Position numbers and translations under genes: made by a program. From assembly GCA_029851415.1 (NCBI GenBank), contig CM056744.1, positions 116,344,838 to 116,408,837 on the forward strand: a DNA stretch of 64,000 bases. The letters run 5' to 3'. Source of the stretch: Eretmocerus hayati. Taxonomy: Eukaryota > Arthropoda > Insecta > Hymenoptera > Aphelinidae. The notes beneath the pieces are model-generated. The model was not told the DNA's origin and did not search any database. It saw only the letters and a program-made list of their open reading frames with translations. Shown one piece after another: positions 36,475-46,578 of this stretch. Every line of letters begins with the position of its first letter. The first letter of the stretch is position 1.

Positions 36475-37001
36475 GTACGCCGCCGGAACGTACACTCGAC
36501 ATATGAATTTGTTCAATCATTTTTGTATGCCTCCCAAGCGTACACGCTAACACCGTTCCAGGCTATAAATCAAGTAACGAACCCTATGTACGCCGCTCGG
36601 GCGTACATTCGGGTATATTTCAAATCTTTAAGGCAAATTCCGTACGCTCCTCCAGCGTACAAACTCCGCGTTATGCCGGCCATAAATCTCTCAGTATACT
36701 TTCGTACGCTCCCCGAGCGTACAACCCAATGAGTCATAAATCATTAGATCCATTCTGTACGCTTCTTGGGCGTACACCTTCCGCGTAGGTTTGATACCAG
36801 TGTACGTCTCCGCGACGTACACTTTGCATTACTAATCCGACATCGAAAGAATTGTACGCTTCCGCAGCGTACCCTCGGCATGTGTTACAGAATATTGTAC
36901 GTCTCCGAGACGTACAAGAAGGTGCTCGCATATGTGGATGTACGCTCACACGACGTACACATCTTATGGAGCATAAGGATTGTACGCTTCCGGAGCGTAC
37001 A
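36475..37001. promoter_or_regulatory. Array of 11 short palindromes in the 5' LTR U3
   Basis: Eleven copies of a 19- to 21-base dyad of the form TGTACGYYTCCNNRRCGTACA lie at about 36475, 36524, 36587, 36642, 36704, 36756, 36801, 36853, 36896, 36939 and 36981. Centre spacings are 42-63 bases, close to whole multiples of a DNA turn. The outer GTACG/CGTAC is nearly fixed while the centre varies, which fits a dimeric binding protein. The array ends 20 bases before the TATA box. The whole array is repeated in the 3' LTR (42668-43194). By analogy with the insulator array of Drosophila gypsy it could be an enhancer or insulator, which is inference. Confidence 0.8.
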
Positions 37002-37020
37002 AACATAGGCAGACCACGGG

Positions 37021-37059
37021 TATATAAGACCGCGTTCGCGAAGCCCGACATCATCAGTC
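37021..37059 (+). promoter_or_regulatory. Core promoter of the LTR (TATA plus initiator)
   Basis: TATATAAG at 37021-37028 is followed by TCAGTC at 37054-37059. The spacing suits an RNA polymerase II TATA/Inr promoter. An identical copy lies in the 3' LTR at 43214-43252. Confidence 0.7.
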
Positions 37060-37308
37060 TTCTCCAGCTCGCCGTCGCGACGCTGTCTCCACGACACTCG
37101 GCCCAGCCGTGGCCTCGACGAACCCGACTCAACGTGCCCCGCCGCGACCGTACCAAGTTGCCCCGGTGGCATGAGTGACCAAGTGTGCATAGTGTTTGTG
37201 TTTCGCACCTCGAGTACCGAGTCGCAATTGTATCTTGAAACTGTGAGAATTATTCGAGTGCCTAACCCCGTCCCTAATCCAACGACGTCGTGAGGACGCC
37301 CACGCACC

Positions 37309-37524
37309 TTGACCGGACGGATGGACCGTCCCAGTCAACGACAGAGACGTTCCAAAACCTACGTACCCCGCTCCGAAGAGGAGCACCGACGAGACCTCTA
37401 CGGACTTCAACAGGCCAAACGCTTGGCCCTGCTCGGAGCGTTGAAAGCCGAGGCCTCCACTCAACAAAACAAGACTGCTCAACCCTCAACTATCTCGTCT
37501 CCGCCCAGCGAGACGCGGGAGTGA
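37309..37524 (+). CDS. Small open frame inside the LTR (R/U5 leader)
   Basis: A 71-codon frame beginning MTGRMDRPSQRQRR, basic at the start and Ala/Gln-rich later, lies between the predicted transcription start and gag. Both LTR copies keep it open, but they are almost identical in any case, and the one difference inside it that I noticed changes Thr to Ile. It may be an upstream frame that tunes gag translation, or chance in GC-rich DNA. Confidence 0.2.
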   Translation: MTGRMDRPSQRQRRSKTYVPRSEEEHRRDLYGLQQAKRLALLGALKAEASTQQNKTAQPSTISSPPSETRE

Positions 37525-37585
37525 ATTTATTTTCATTCTCATTGACGAGGTTTCCCGCAAGCGGAATTCCGAGCCCCGTCAATTT

Positions 37586-37603
37586 TGGCGCCCAACGTGG
37601 GGC
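37586..37603 (+). other. Primer-binding site
   Basis: TGGCGCCCAACGTGGGGC starts four bases after the 5' LTR. TGG complements the CCA end of a tRNA, and the position is the expected one. I do not assign the tRNA. Confidence 0.75.
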
Positions 37604-37660
37604 CAACGAGGGACTTTTTGGACTTCGTCGGCATCAGGAGATGCTAGGACCTGCGACCTG

Positions 37661-38884
37661 ATGAGCAGTCTTCCCCGGACGCCGCCTGCAACCCGGACGA
37701 CCCGGCAGACAGCGGCAAGCACTTCTGGGAGTGTGGAAACACCCAGTGGCGCCCAACTGGATCAACAACGCACCGTCTCGCTTGAGCGCACCGCTCGCGT
37801 GACACGCCACCAACGTCAGCGGTCCCTTGGCTCGGAGCAGGAGCTCGAGTCCCTCCTGGACGGAGCACAGCTGCCTATACGCCGGAGGACATCCCGCAAG
37901 GACCTTGCTCCGACCGGACCATCGCCTGCTGTGCCATACGACGACCCTGCAGATCCCCAAGCCGGAGCTCAGCAGCAGCAGCCGGCGGATCCCGCCTCCG
38001 TCAACCAGGTACCTACTCATCCGAATTCACTTGTTGCTCCAGAAGCTGCAGCGGACGTTTCGGCGGCCAATCCGGAGCCACCTGCGATCACCATGGACGA
38101 CCTCCGGCTGATGTTCTGTCAACTCGCTGGCACGCCCCTCAACCCTCCGGACTTCACTGGTGCGGAGCACGAGGACCCAGCGAAGTTCATCACGAAGTGT
38201 ACGGAGCACTTCCGGCGCCTCGGGACCGAGGAGGCCTTCAAGGTGCAAGTGGCCGAACGCGCACTCAAGGGTGACGCCGAGAAGTGGTGGTCCTGCTACA
38301 AGAACCTGGCTGTCGACTGGACCCGTTTCACCGAGCTGTTCCTGTCCCGCTTTGACTCATCGCAGCTTCGACTCCGACTCAAGGCCAAACTCTACGGACA
38401 GGCCCAAGGCGAAAAGGAGGATGTGAGTACTTTCATTGAAAAACGTAACCTCCTAGCTCGTCGTCTGCTTCCTGAGGCCACCGAGGAGGAGCTAGTGACC
38501 TTGATCACGGAGTCACTGAACGCGACTATCCGCTGCCACCTGCGAGGCAACCCGCCGACCACTGTGGGCGAGCTGCTGACCAGAGCCACGGAGGTCGAAC
38601 ACGACGAGCAGGCCAAGCAGGCCGGCGCCCGCAAGTTCAACCCAGCCAACAACAACCAGGGCAAGGGCAATGCTGCCACTCCAGCGCAGCCATCGAAGGC
38701 TGTACGAGACTTCAAGCAGGTCAATGGTGAGAGATTGCCTAAATGTGATTATTGCCCTGAATATCATTGGCACAGGGATTGCCCCAAACGACCCCAGTAC
38801 CCGAAGGCCACGACTCCGGGAAACTGGCGGGAAGCGGGGAATGCTGCGGGCACACCCGCTTCGACACCTGCAGCCCCGCAATAA
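37661..38884 (+). CDS. gag: Gag polyprotein of the Ty3/gypsy element
   Basis: A 407-residue frame with an ATG 58 bases after the primer-binding site. Residues 1-140 are low-complexity, rich in Pro, Thr and Gln. About 145-310 form a capsid-like helical domain with the retrotransposon-gag pattern (ALKGDAEKWW, then FLSRF, then LLTRATEVEH). A zinc-knuckle-like motif CDYCPEYHWHRDC follows near residue 366, with spacing CX2CX3HX4C instead of the usual CX2CX4HX4C. Gag packages the RNA and builds the particle. The frame overlaps pol and carries a slippery heptamer near its end. No break is seen. Confidence 0.9.
   Translation: MSSLPRTPPATRTTRQTAASTSGSVETPSGAQLDQQRTVSLERTARVTRHQRQRSLGSEQELESLLDGAQLPIRRRTSRKDLAPTGPSPAVPYDDPADPQAGAQQQQPADPASVNQVPTHPNSLVAPEAAADVSAANPEPPAITMDDLRLMFCQLAGTPLNPPDFTGAEHEDPAKFITKCTEHFRRLGTEEAFKVQVAERALKGDAEKWWSCYKNLAVDWTRFTELFLSRFDSSQLRLRLKAKLYGQAQGEKEDVSTFIEKRNLLARRLLPEATEEELVTLITESLNATIRCHLRGNPPTTVGELLTRATEVEHDEQAKQAGARKFNPANNNQGKGNAATPAQPSKAVRDFKQVNGERLPKCDYCPEYHWHRDCPKRPQYPKATTPGNWREAGNAAGTPASTPAAPQ
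38818..38824 (+). promoter_or_regulatory. Probable -1 ribosomal frameshift site (GGGAAAC)
   Basis: The heptamer G GGA AAC lies in the gag reading frame as CCG GGA AAC, the X XXY YYZ arrangement for a -1 slip. It falls inside the gag/pol overlap, and the frame entered by the slip is that of pol. A small stem (GCGGG / CCCGC, 38846-38859) follows about 21 bases downstream, further than usual, so the stimulating structure is uncertain. Confidence 0.65.
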
Positions 38885-41800
38885 GCGCTGCAGCCGCAGA
38901 CGCCACCGGACTCCACGCCGCCAACCTGGACATCTGGATTGGAGGGAAGCTCGTCGCAGCGCTCGTCGACTCGGCAGCATCCGACAACTTCATCTCGCCA
39001 CGGTGCATCCCGGACGGAGCCATCGTGCAGAGAATCCAGCCACGCGGAGCCAAGCTGGCAAGCAGTGGAACCGAGATGCGCGTCCAAGCAACCTGCACAC
39101 TCGCCGTGCGGATCCAAAACTTCGAATGTGACGTCAAGTTCTTCGTCGCCGAGGAGCTTCGACCTGCCGCCATCCTCGGACGACGATGGCTTAAGGAGGT
39201 GAAGGCCGTCCACGACCACGACCTCGACTGCCTCTACCTAGGAACCAGCAAAAGGATCCGGGTATTCCTGGGACGCGCCCCTGACGGGCCATCGACCCAC
39301 TTGCAAGAGCAAGTATGGAGCAAGGTAAACCACGGATTCCCTAATGAATATGTTGATCAATTCAAGGAAATCATGATGCGACACGTGAGGATCTTCGATG
39401 ATTCGGCGCCCCTGGCCAGGACACCCTTCATCATGCACGAGATCAGAGTCACGGACCGTCGCCCCTTCAAGATTCCACCTTATCGCTACTCTGCTGAGAA
39501 GAAGCGAGCGATAAGCGACATGGTCAAACAAATGCTGGCAGATGGAGTCGTCGAGGCAGCCTCATCCCCATACAGCTCACCCATCGTACTGGTGGACAAA
39601 CACGATGGTACCCTCCGCTTCTGCGTCGACTTCCGGAGGATCAACAGCGTCACGGAGGATGCAGGTCAACCGAACCCGGTCATCCATGAGGTCCTCAAGG
39701 AAATCGGCGGAGCCACCATCTTCACGACGATTGACCTTCGAAAATGCTATTGGCAGATACCGCTGACCGAGGACTCCAAGCAATTCACTGCCTTCTGCAC
39801 ACCAGACGGCGGACAATACGTATTCAACGTTGCAGCTTTCGGATTAAAGAACTCCGGGAGGACTTGCAACCAACTCATCGGGATGGAAGTGCTACTCGGA
39901 CTACTTGGTGAGTTCTGTCTGAATTTCCAGGACGATATTGTCATTTTTTCACACAGCTGGTCAGACCACCTCGTCCACGTCGCCAAAGTCTTGGAACGAC
40001 TGTCGATGTACGGACTGGCCTGTGCCATTGACAAATGCCACTTCGGAAAGGACCGCCTGGAGTTCCTGGGCCATGTGGTATCCACGGACCACAACGAGGC
40101 CAAGATGGAGCACATTCGCGCTGTCTTGGAGTTCGCCCCACCACGCAACAAGAAGGACTTACAGAGGTTCCTGGGCATCGCCAACTGGCTCCGGGAGTAT
40201 ATTCCCAACTTCTCCGAGATTGCAGCACCTATGACGGAACTCCTCAAGGGCAAATCTTGGAAATGGACCCAGGCTGCGCAGGCTTCGATGGACCTCGTCA
40301 AAGAAGCCTTCAAGAAGCCGTTGAAGCTCCATCGACCTCGATTGGACCAGCGCTTCTACTTGCAGACCGATGCCAGCGACGCCGGCATGGGAGCCGTGCT
40401 TTTCCAACTGGGACCAGAAGGAGAGCGGCACGTCATCTCCTATGCATCGGCTAAATTCACGACGACTGAGAGAGGCTATCACTCTAACGAACGAGAGTGC
40501 TTGGCCGTCATTTGGGCACTTCGCAAGTACAAACACTTGCTTGAAGATGCCCCATTCACCCTTCGCACGGACAACCAAGCCCTGAAATGGCTGGACCGTG
40601 TGAAAGACGAGCGGGGTAAGTTGACACGATGGGCAATGTTTTTGAGTCGTTTTAGTTTCAGTGTGGAACACGTCCCTGGATGAGAGAACCAGCTGCCAGA
40701 CGCACTGTCTCGTGCCCCAGGAGATGAGGACTTCGAGGACCAGGAGCACGACTACGACGCCCTGACGCCTCCAGTCAGTTCACCACCCTCAGACGAGCTC
40801 ATTACTGCCTGCGTGGAATGCAACTGGTTGGATGACTACCTCCGCCAGGCTCAAGACGACACCAGGGAACTACCTCAAGGACCGGAATGGAGCACGCACG
40901 ACGGTTTGCTGTCATACTGCCGAGATCCGGCCAACCCGAGGATCTACGTTCCTGAGTCCGCACGCGACGTCGTCCTGCACCATTTCCACAACGACCCGCT
41001 CGCCGGCCATCCTGGTGCTGCGGAGACACTCCGCCAGATACGCGGAGAATACTACTGGCCCGGACTTCGCAACGACGTCCGACAACATGTGCGAGCATGC
41101 GGACCCTGCAACCTCACCAAGGCTGCACGACCAGCGGATGCCGGAGCCAACATCGCCAGGAAGCCGAAACGACCTTGGGAACAAGTGGCCTTGGATCTGA
41201 TGGGCCCTTATCCCCGGACGCCCCGGGGGAAGCGGTTCATTCTGGTCGTCACGGACTTGTTCTCCCGATGGACGGAAGCCTTCCCCATCTCATCATCGAC
41301 GACCGAGGTCATCGCCAACGTCCTGGAGACGGAAGTGTTCCAACGATGGGGATACCCGGGAGCCGTACTCTCCGACAACGCACCACAGTTCAAAGGTGCA
41401 AAATGGCTTCGCCTCTGCGACAAGTGGCAAGTCGAAGTATGGACTACGCCTGCATACCATCCCCAGGCGAATCCTACGGAACGTCGGAACCAAGAGATCA
41501 AGAAGGGACTACGCCTGGCCTTACTTCCGTACCAACACCAAACCAACTGGGACCTGGAGGTCCCAAGAATCCTGTTCGCCATGCGCCGCCGATGCAACGC
41601 CGCCACTGGATTCTCACCTAGTGAGCTGCTCCTGGGACACAACATCGCTCGCCCAGGGGAACGAGTCTCGCCACGATCGGACGATCTCGAGACCCGCATC
41701 GCTGCAGCCAACCAGGCACAGGATCACTTCACCAGCAGCTGGAGACCTTCGGATGAAGTCTTCACGGAGGGCGACATGGTGTTCATCAAGACGCACCCCC

Positions 41801-42405
41801 TTTCCAAAGCTGCCGATAACTTCAACGCTGGCCTCGCCCCGAAATGGGAAGGCCCATACGAGATCGTCCACTGTCATTCAGCGCAGGTGTTCACCGTCGA
41901 CCGTCCCGGAAACACCGCCCTGAAGGTGCACATCTCGCAGGTCAAGCGAGACCACACAGCTCCAGCCCCTCCTGCGGCTGAACCTGGGTCACCATCCCCC
42001 GCAACCAGCGGCGCCAAGGATGCAGACGGACCCCGAATCGAGCGGCCACATCCGCCGACCACACCTGCCGGTGGGGACGCCCACTTGTCCGAGGACCAAG
42101 ATCGGAATGGATCCGCAACCGTCCCCATTGCCACAACCCCTGATCGTGCGCAGGACGACATCGCAAACCACGTCGAGGAGGACTCCCCGACAAACGTTGC
42201 CGAGGTGGACATCTTGGCAGAACCATACCCAGGGGTAGCGGATGTGCCCCGAGTCCTGAGCAACCAGCAATGGAAGCGACGTAGAGGGCGACCTACCTTA
42301 GCAGAAGCAGCACGGAGAGAAGCCGAGCGCAAGCTCGCCTACCCACCGCCTAGCCACCGCTACAACTTGAGGAGTAGGAGGAATCCCCCAGCTCCGGAAC
42401 AATAA
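38825..42405 (+). pseudogene. pol: Pol polyprotein (PR-RT-RH-IN) with one in-frame stop
   Basis: The frame is open from 38767 and is expected to be entered by the -1 slip. It runs to 42405 with a single TGA at 40681-40683. Protease: ALVDSAAS with catalytic Asp near 38970. Reverse transcriptase: TTIDLRKCYWQI and FQDDIVIFS (39928-39936; Phe-Gln replaces the usual Tyr-X before DD). RNase H: LQTDASDAGMG and LRTDNQALKWL. Integrase after the stop: an HHCC finger (HNDPLAGHPG then CGPCN), then Asp in ALDLMGPY, Asp in LSDNAPQF and Glu in NPTERRNQ, followed by a GPY/F-type module (PKWEGPYEIV). The C-terminus is long and acidic/proline-rich, ending YNLRSRRNPP. The stop separates RNase H from integrase, and a C-to-T change at a CpG is its simplest origin. 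Confidence 0.9.
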
Positions 42406-42571
42406 TTAAGTATGACTATCTGGCCAGAATATATAATCAATTATGTATAACCGAATTATGTACCTTAGAATTAGTTTTGTCGAATAAAAAGTCGACAAGG
42501 TACCGAATGCGATGCACACTCGCGGCACTTTTCATGCAAAAATAATATCCGCGTCGATCCCCCGGACGATT

Positions 42572-43774
42572 TGACGTGGGTATACCCCCGCATTTATTTT
42601 TCTTTTGATCGTCGCGAATATGTAATTTTCCCACATGATTCTAACTCGTTAATGCAGCACGCATTCCGTACGCCGCCGGAACGTACACTCGACATATGAA
42701 TTTGTTCAATCATTTTTGTACGCCTCCCAAGCGTACACGCTAACACCGTTCCAGGCTATAAATCAAGTAACGAACCCTATGTACGCCGCTCGGGCGTACA
42801 TTCGGGTATATTTCAAATCTTTAAGGCAAATTCCGTACGCTCCTCCAGCGTACAAACTCCGCGTTATGCCGGCCATAAATCTCTCAGTATACTTTCGTAC
42901 GCTCCCCGAGCGTACAACCCAATGAGTCATAAATCATTAGATCCATTCTGTACGCTTCTTGGGCGTACACCTTCCGCGTAGGTTTGATACCAGTGTACGT
43001 CTCCGCGACGTACACTTTGCATTACTAATCCGACATCGAAAGAATTGTACGCTTCCGCAGCGTACCCTCGGCATGTGTTACAGAATATTGTACGTCTCCG
43101 AGACGTACAAGAAGGTGCTCGCATATGTGGATGTACGCTCACACGACGTACACATCTTATGGAGCATAAGGATTGTACGCTTCCGGAGCGTACAAACATA
43201 GGCAGACCACGGGTATATAAGACCGCGTTCGCGAAGCCCGACATCATCAGTCTTCTCCAGCTCGCCGTCGCGACGCTGTCTCCACGACACTCGGCCCAGC
43301 CGTGGCCTCGACGAACCCGACTCAACGTGCCCCGCCGCGACCGTACCAAGTTGCCCCGGTGGCATGAGTGACCAAGTGTGCATAGTGTTTGTGTTTCGCA
43401 CCTCGAGTACCGAGTCGCAATTGTATCTTGAAACTGTGAGAATTATTCGAGTGCCTAACCCCGTCCCTAATCCAACGACGTCGTGAGGACGCCCACGCAC
43501 CTTGACCGGACGGATGGACCGTCCCAGCCAACGACAGAGACGTTCCAAAATCTACGTACCCCGCTCCGAAGAGGAGCACCGACGAGACCTCTACGGACTT
43601 CAACAGGCCAAACGCTTGGCCCTGCTCGGAGCGTTGAAAGCCGAGGCCTCCACTCAACAAAACAAGACTGCTCAACCCTCAACTATCTCGTCTCCGCCCA
43701 GCGAGACGCGGGAGTGAATTTATTTTCATTCTCATTGACGAGGTTTCCCGCAAGCGGAATTCCGAGCCCCGTCA
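42572..43774 (+). repeat. 3' LTR
   Basis: Offset by exactly 6193 bases from the 5' LTR, the same length, with about three differences. It includes the second copy of the palindrome array (42668-43194) and the core promoter. Confidence 0.92.
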
Positions 43775-46276
43775 ATTGACGAGTCGTGCACCACAATTCT
43801 GATGACAATCCATAATGGACAACTCGTCTCAAACTTTGTATCATCAAAGTTTTGAGTTACATCTAAATGTAATATAATTTCCGGGTTGCACGGCGACTGC
43901 ATTGCCTTAACTCGCTATACTTTACCTAATACAAATGCGGCATGTCAAGTCTCGCATCGCGCTCTCTCATGGCTCTCTCTCTCTCGACTAAGAATTCGGC
44001 TTGATGGCCAACGATTTATATAGAAGATTATGTATTCGTTGGCTTGACTCGGCTTGATCGCGGCTGAGCCGATTGATCCAGAACTATCCAGAAATCGGTT
44101 TCACTCGCCTCCATTCGCTCCGCTTATCATTTTTCATCTAATTTGATTTGATCATGCCCTTTGTTGAATAGATTCACAACTACCCAGAGTTTCGTTCATC
44201 AGGTTAGAATCATACGAATTCATTAAATAATAAATACAATCAAAAAAATATTTCAAACACTATAACATTAAACTTTGTTTTCAGTACCATACATCAGCTG
44301 ATGTACTCAGCAGAAAAGGGCTTGAAAGGATCAATATCTAAAGCCACCCACGAGAGCCAGTATCAAGAGAAGGTATCTTGGTCATCTCACTATCTCGGGC
44401 AAGATTTACGCACCAGCTCAATCGTAAATAGCCGCAAAGGCCATTACATTCGCCACCTCCTCGCGGGAAATCAGATTCGATCTACAATCTTAAGCCGTAA
44501 AGTATAGCACTGATCATCCTTGAGTCTTTGATAAAACTCAAGTATCTTGGCGAGGGAGTTAATTTTATTTGTAATTCGTAGTATATCTGTTGATTTTTGA
44601 TTGGTGATCGTTAAGGGAATTGATTTAATGAATTACAGTAGTGCACTTCGGTGCAATCTTGTGATGGTATCTCAGATTTCTAAAATGATGAACTGTTCAT
44701 CTGCACTATATACTCAGCAAGATTATGATTGTATTTTGCTGTCAAATTACGTGAGTCTCTTCTGAATTACTCGTTGGGAAACATCAGTTTCTTTTTCGAA
44801 ATTGCTTCAAGCATCGAACATCTCCTTTTAAAACTCGAATCTCAATACGGTTTGCTACTTGAATGGCTTTCATTGGAGTGATGATAAGAGCTTTCTCTGA
44901 ATCAAAGTAGATCTTTTGTCAAGCCGTTGCAATCAAGTGTACAATTACGTGAGTCATTTCCGAGTTATTCTTCGGGAAGGCTTACTTCTCTTCTCAAAAT
45001 TCTTTTGAAATTGGCACTCCTTTTATAAGAATCAAATGTCAATATGATTTTAAAAAAACCACCAGATTAGTCTTCATCTAAATGATGATGGAATCTCTTA
45101 TTTCTAGATCAACAAAAACGACAATAATCTTCTCTTCAGCAGTTATGATAAAATTTTTCTTCCATGTACTTCAGATAGTAACTCCTACATGCAATACTTG
45201 AAGGAATGATAGATTGTTTTCTAAATTCCTCAAGATCATGATTGCCTATTACAAATCGATTGTAACTGTATCGTAAAGCTTGTCAAACGAGATATTTACA
45301 ACATGCATGAAACAAATCGAGACCCGTCGTCGACGCTTGCACGCTTGTGTTTTCCACTTCATTGCGGAATCGTGAAACCACAAACAATGTTCAATTGTGT
45401 ACTTGATATAACGTATGAGAGGTAAACGAGTGAAATGTTGTTGCGAATTTGCGAAATAACTCTGAGAGAGCATATACATATACACCCACGCGCAAGCATG
45501 CCGACACTTTGCACCATTTCAATTTTATATACCCAGGGCTATCCGGTTGAGCGTTTGGCCACAGCCCATAAATAAGGTGCAAACACACAGAAAGAGAGAG
45601 AGATCCTCTTTCTTTCTCTTTTCAGTATTATATTCTCTCTTGCTTTTGCCCACAGTCGTTCACACTATCAGTTTGTCTCTTTTTCTCTTTCTCTCTAAAG
45701 TTGTCTCTTTCCAATTTCCGACGAGATTTTCAGCGTCGACCTGCTGACAATGAATAACGATTTTGAGGTTCCATTCACCACTCTCTGAGCTTTTTTTTTT
45801 TTTTTGAAAGTTGCACTTTATTTGCGCGCGAGTGACCCAATTGCGAGATTAATGGTTTGCTTTATTCTCTCGTTGTTGATTCATTTGTAATTGCAGTGTA
45901 TTTTCGTGCAGTAGAGCAATTTTTTGTCAGTTATACGCATCACTGTTTTCAGAATGTGTAAGAGCAAATCTGCCGTATCGAGAATGTGTGAACAGATTTT
46001 TAGTTTTTGTTACAAATAGTTGCTTCCACATATCAGTGGAGCTTGAATGTTCTATGGCTTGGAATCCAGTATGTATCCAAAACACGGAGTTGACTGAGTG
46101 GCTCCGCGAGCATTGAATTCATTACAGTGTTTACTTTTTATCATTATCTTCGACAGGGTCGTGATTATACGTTTTGATGAGTTTTTATGGGTATGAATTA
46201 ATAAGTTCATTTTGAATTCTTTTCTCACTTGGACATGCTTTGGTCTATGTTAACATTTGTTTCAAATGATATGTAA
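43775..46276. other. Intergenic, no gene recognised
   Basis: AT-rich sequence with a CT-rich low-complexity patch near 45585-45720 and a poly-T run near 45791. No coding exon, RNA gene or mobile element end was recognised. Confidence 0.4.
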
Positions 46277-46578
46277 TTCGTAAATCGGCATTGGATGACT
46301 AGTTTTTTATTTTCTCTATTATTGACCTCCGATTCGAGGACATTTTTAATGAGAAATTATCAACCGGGGTTTGATCATCGAGATGTCAATCAAAGAGAAA
46401 ATGCATTTAACTGACATCGTGAAAAGAAGCCTCGACCCAGAATCGAACTGAAAACCTTTTTCTAACATCTCGACGATCAAACCGCAATCGACAATTTCTC
46501 ATCAAAAATGGCCTCGAATCCAAGGTCAACAATAGAGAAAATGAAAAACTAATCCTCCAATGCCGATCGATTTACGAA
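46277..46578. mobile_element. Palindromic MITE-like element with tRNA-like loop
   Basis: Arms of about 120 bases begin TTCGTAAATCGGCATTGGA and end with the reverse complement at 46578. They include the shared words TTTTCTCTATT, TTGACC and GAGAAATTAT/TTTCTCAT. The loop on the minus strand contains CAGTTCGATTCTG, which resembles a tRNA T-arm. A tRNA origin is only a suggestion. Confidence 0.65.

Larger units (their letters stand above)
36379..37581 (+). repeat. 5' LTR
   Basis: TG...CA bounded. It contains an 11-copy palindrome array, a TATA box at 37021-37028, and an initiator-like TCAGTC at 37054-37059 about 33 bases downstream, which gives a likely transcription start near 37056. Differences from the 3' LTR are seen near 36528, 37338 and 37360. 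Confidence 0.92.
36379..43774 (+). mobile_element. Ty3/gypsy LTR retrotransposon (7396 bp)
   Basis: Two 1203-base LTRs (36379-37581 and 42572-43774) begin TGACG and end CGTCA, and differ at only about three sites that I could find. Between them are a primer-binding site, gag and pol in the order protease, reverse transcriptase, RNase H, integrase, which is the Ty3/gypsy order. There is no env. Flanks read AATG on the left and ATTG on the right, an imperfect match to a 4-base duplication. I see no convincing polypurine tract against the 3' LTR. The element is clearly GC-richer than the DNA around it. One in-frame stop in pol makes this copy probably non-autonomous, despite its youth. Confidence 0.93.

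Noticed and set aside
36475..37001. Palindrome array considered as a CRISPR-like array
   Set aside because: The repeats are dyads with irregular 42-63 base spacing inside a retrotransposon LTR in eukaryotic DNA. No spacers and no cas genes.
36734..37307. Open frames of 80-140 codons on both strands of the LTRs
   Set aside because: They follow from GC-rich, palindrome-rich DNA and are repeated in both LTRs. No protein motif is present and they overlap promoter elements.
37634..42332. Many long minus-strand and off-frame open frames across gag/pol
   Set aside because: Shadows of GC-rich coding sequence. Only the gag and pol frames carry recognisable motifs.
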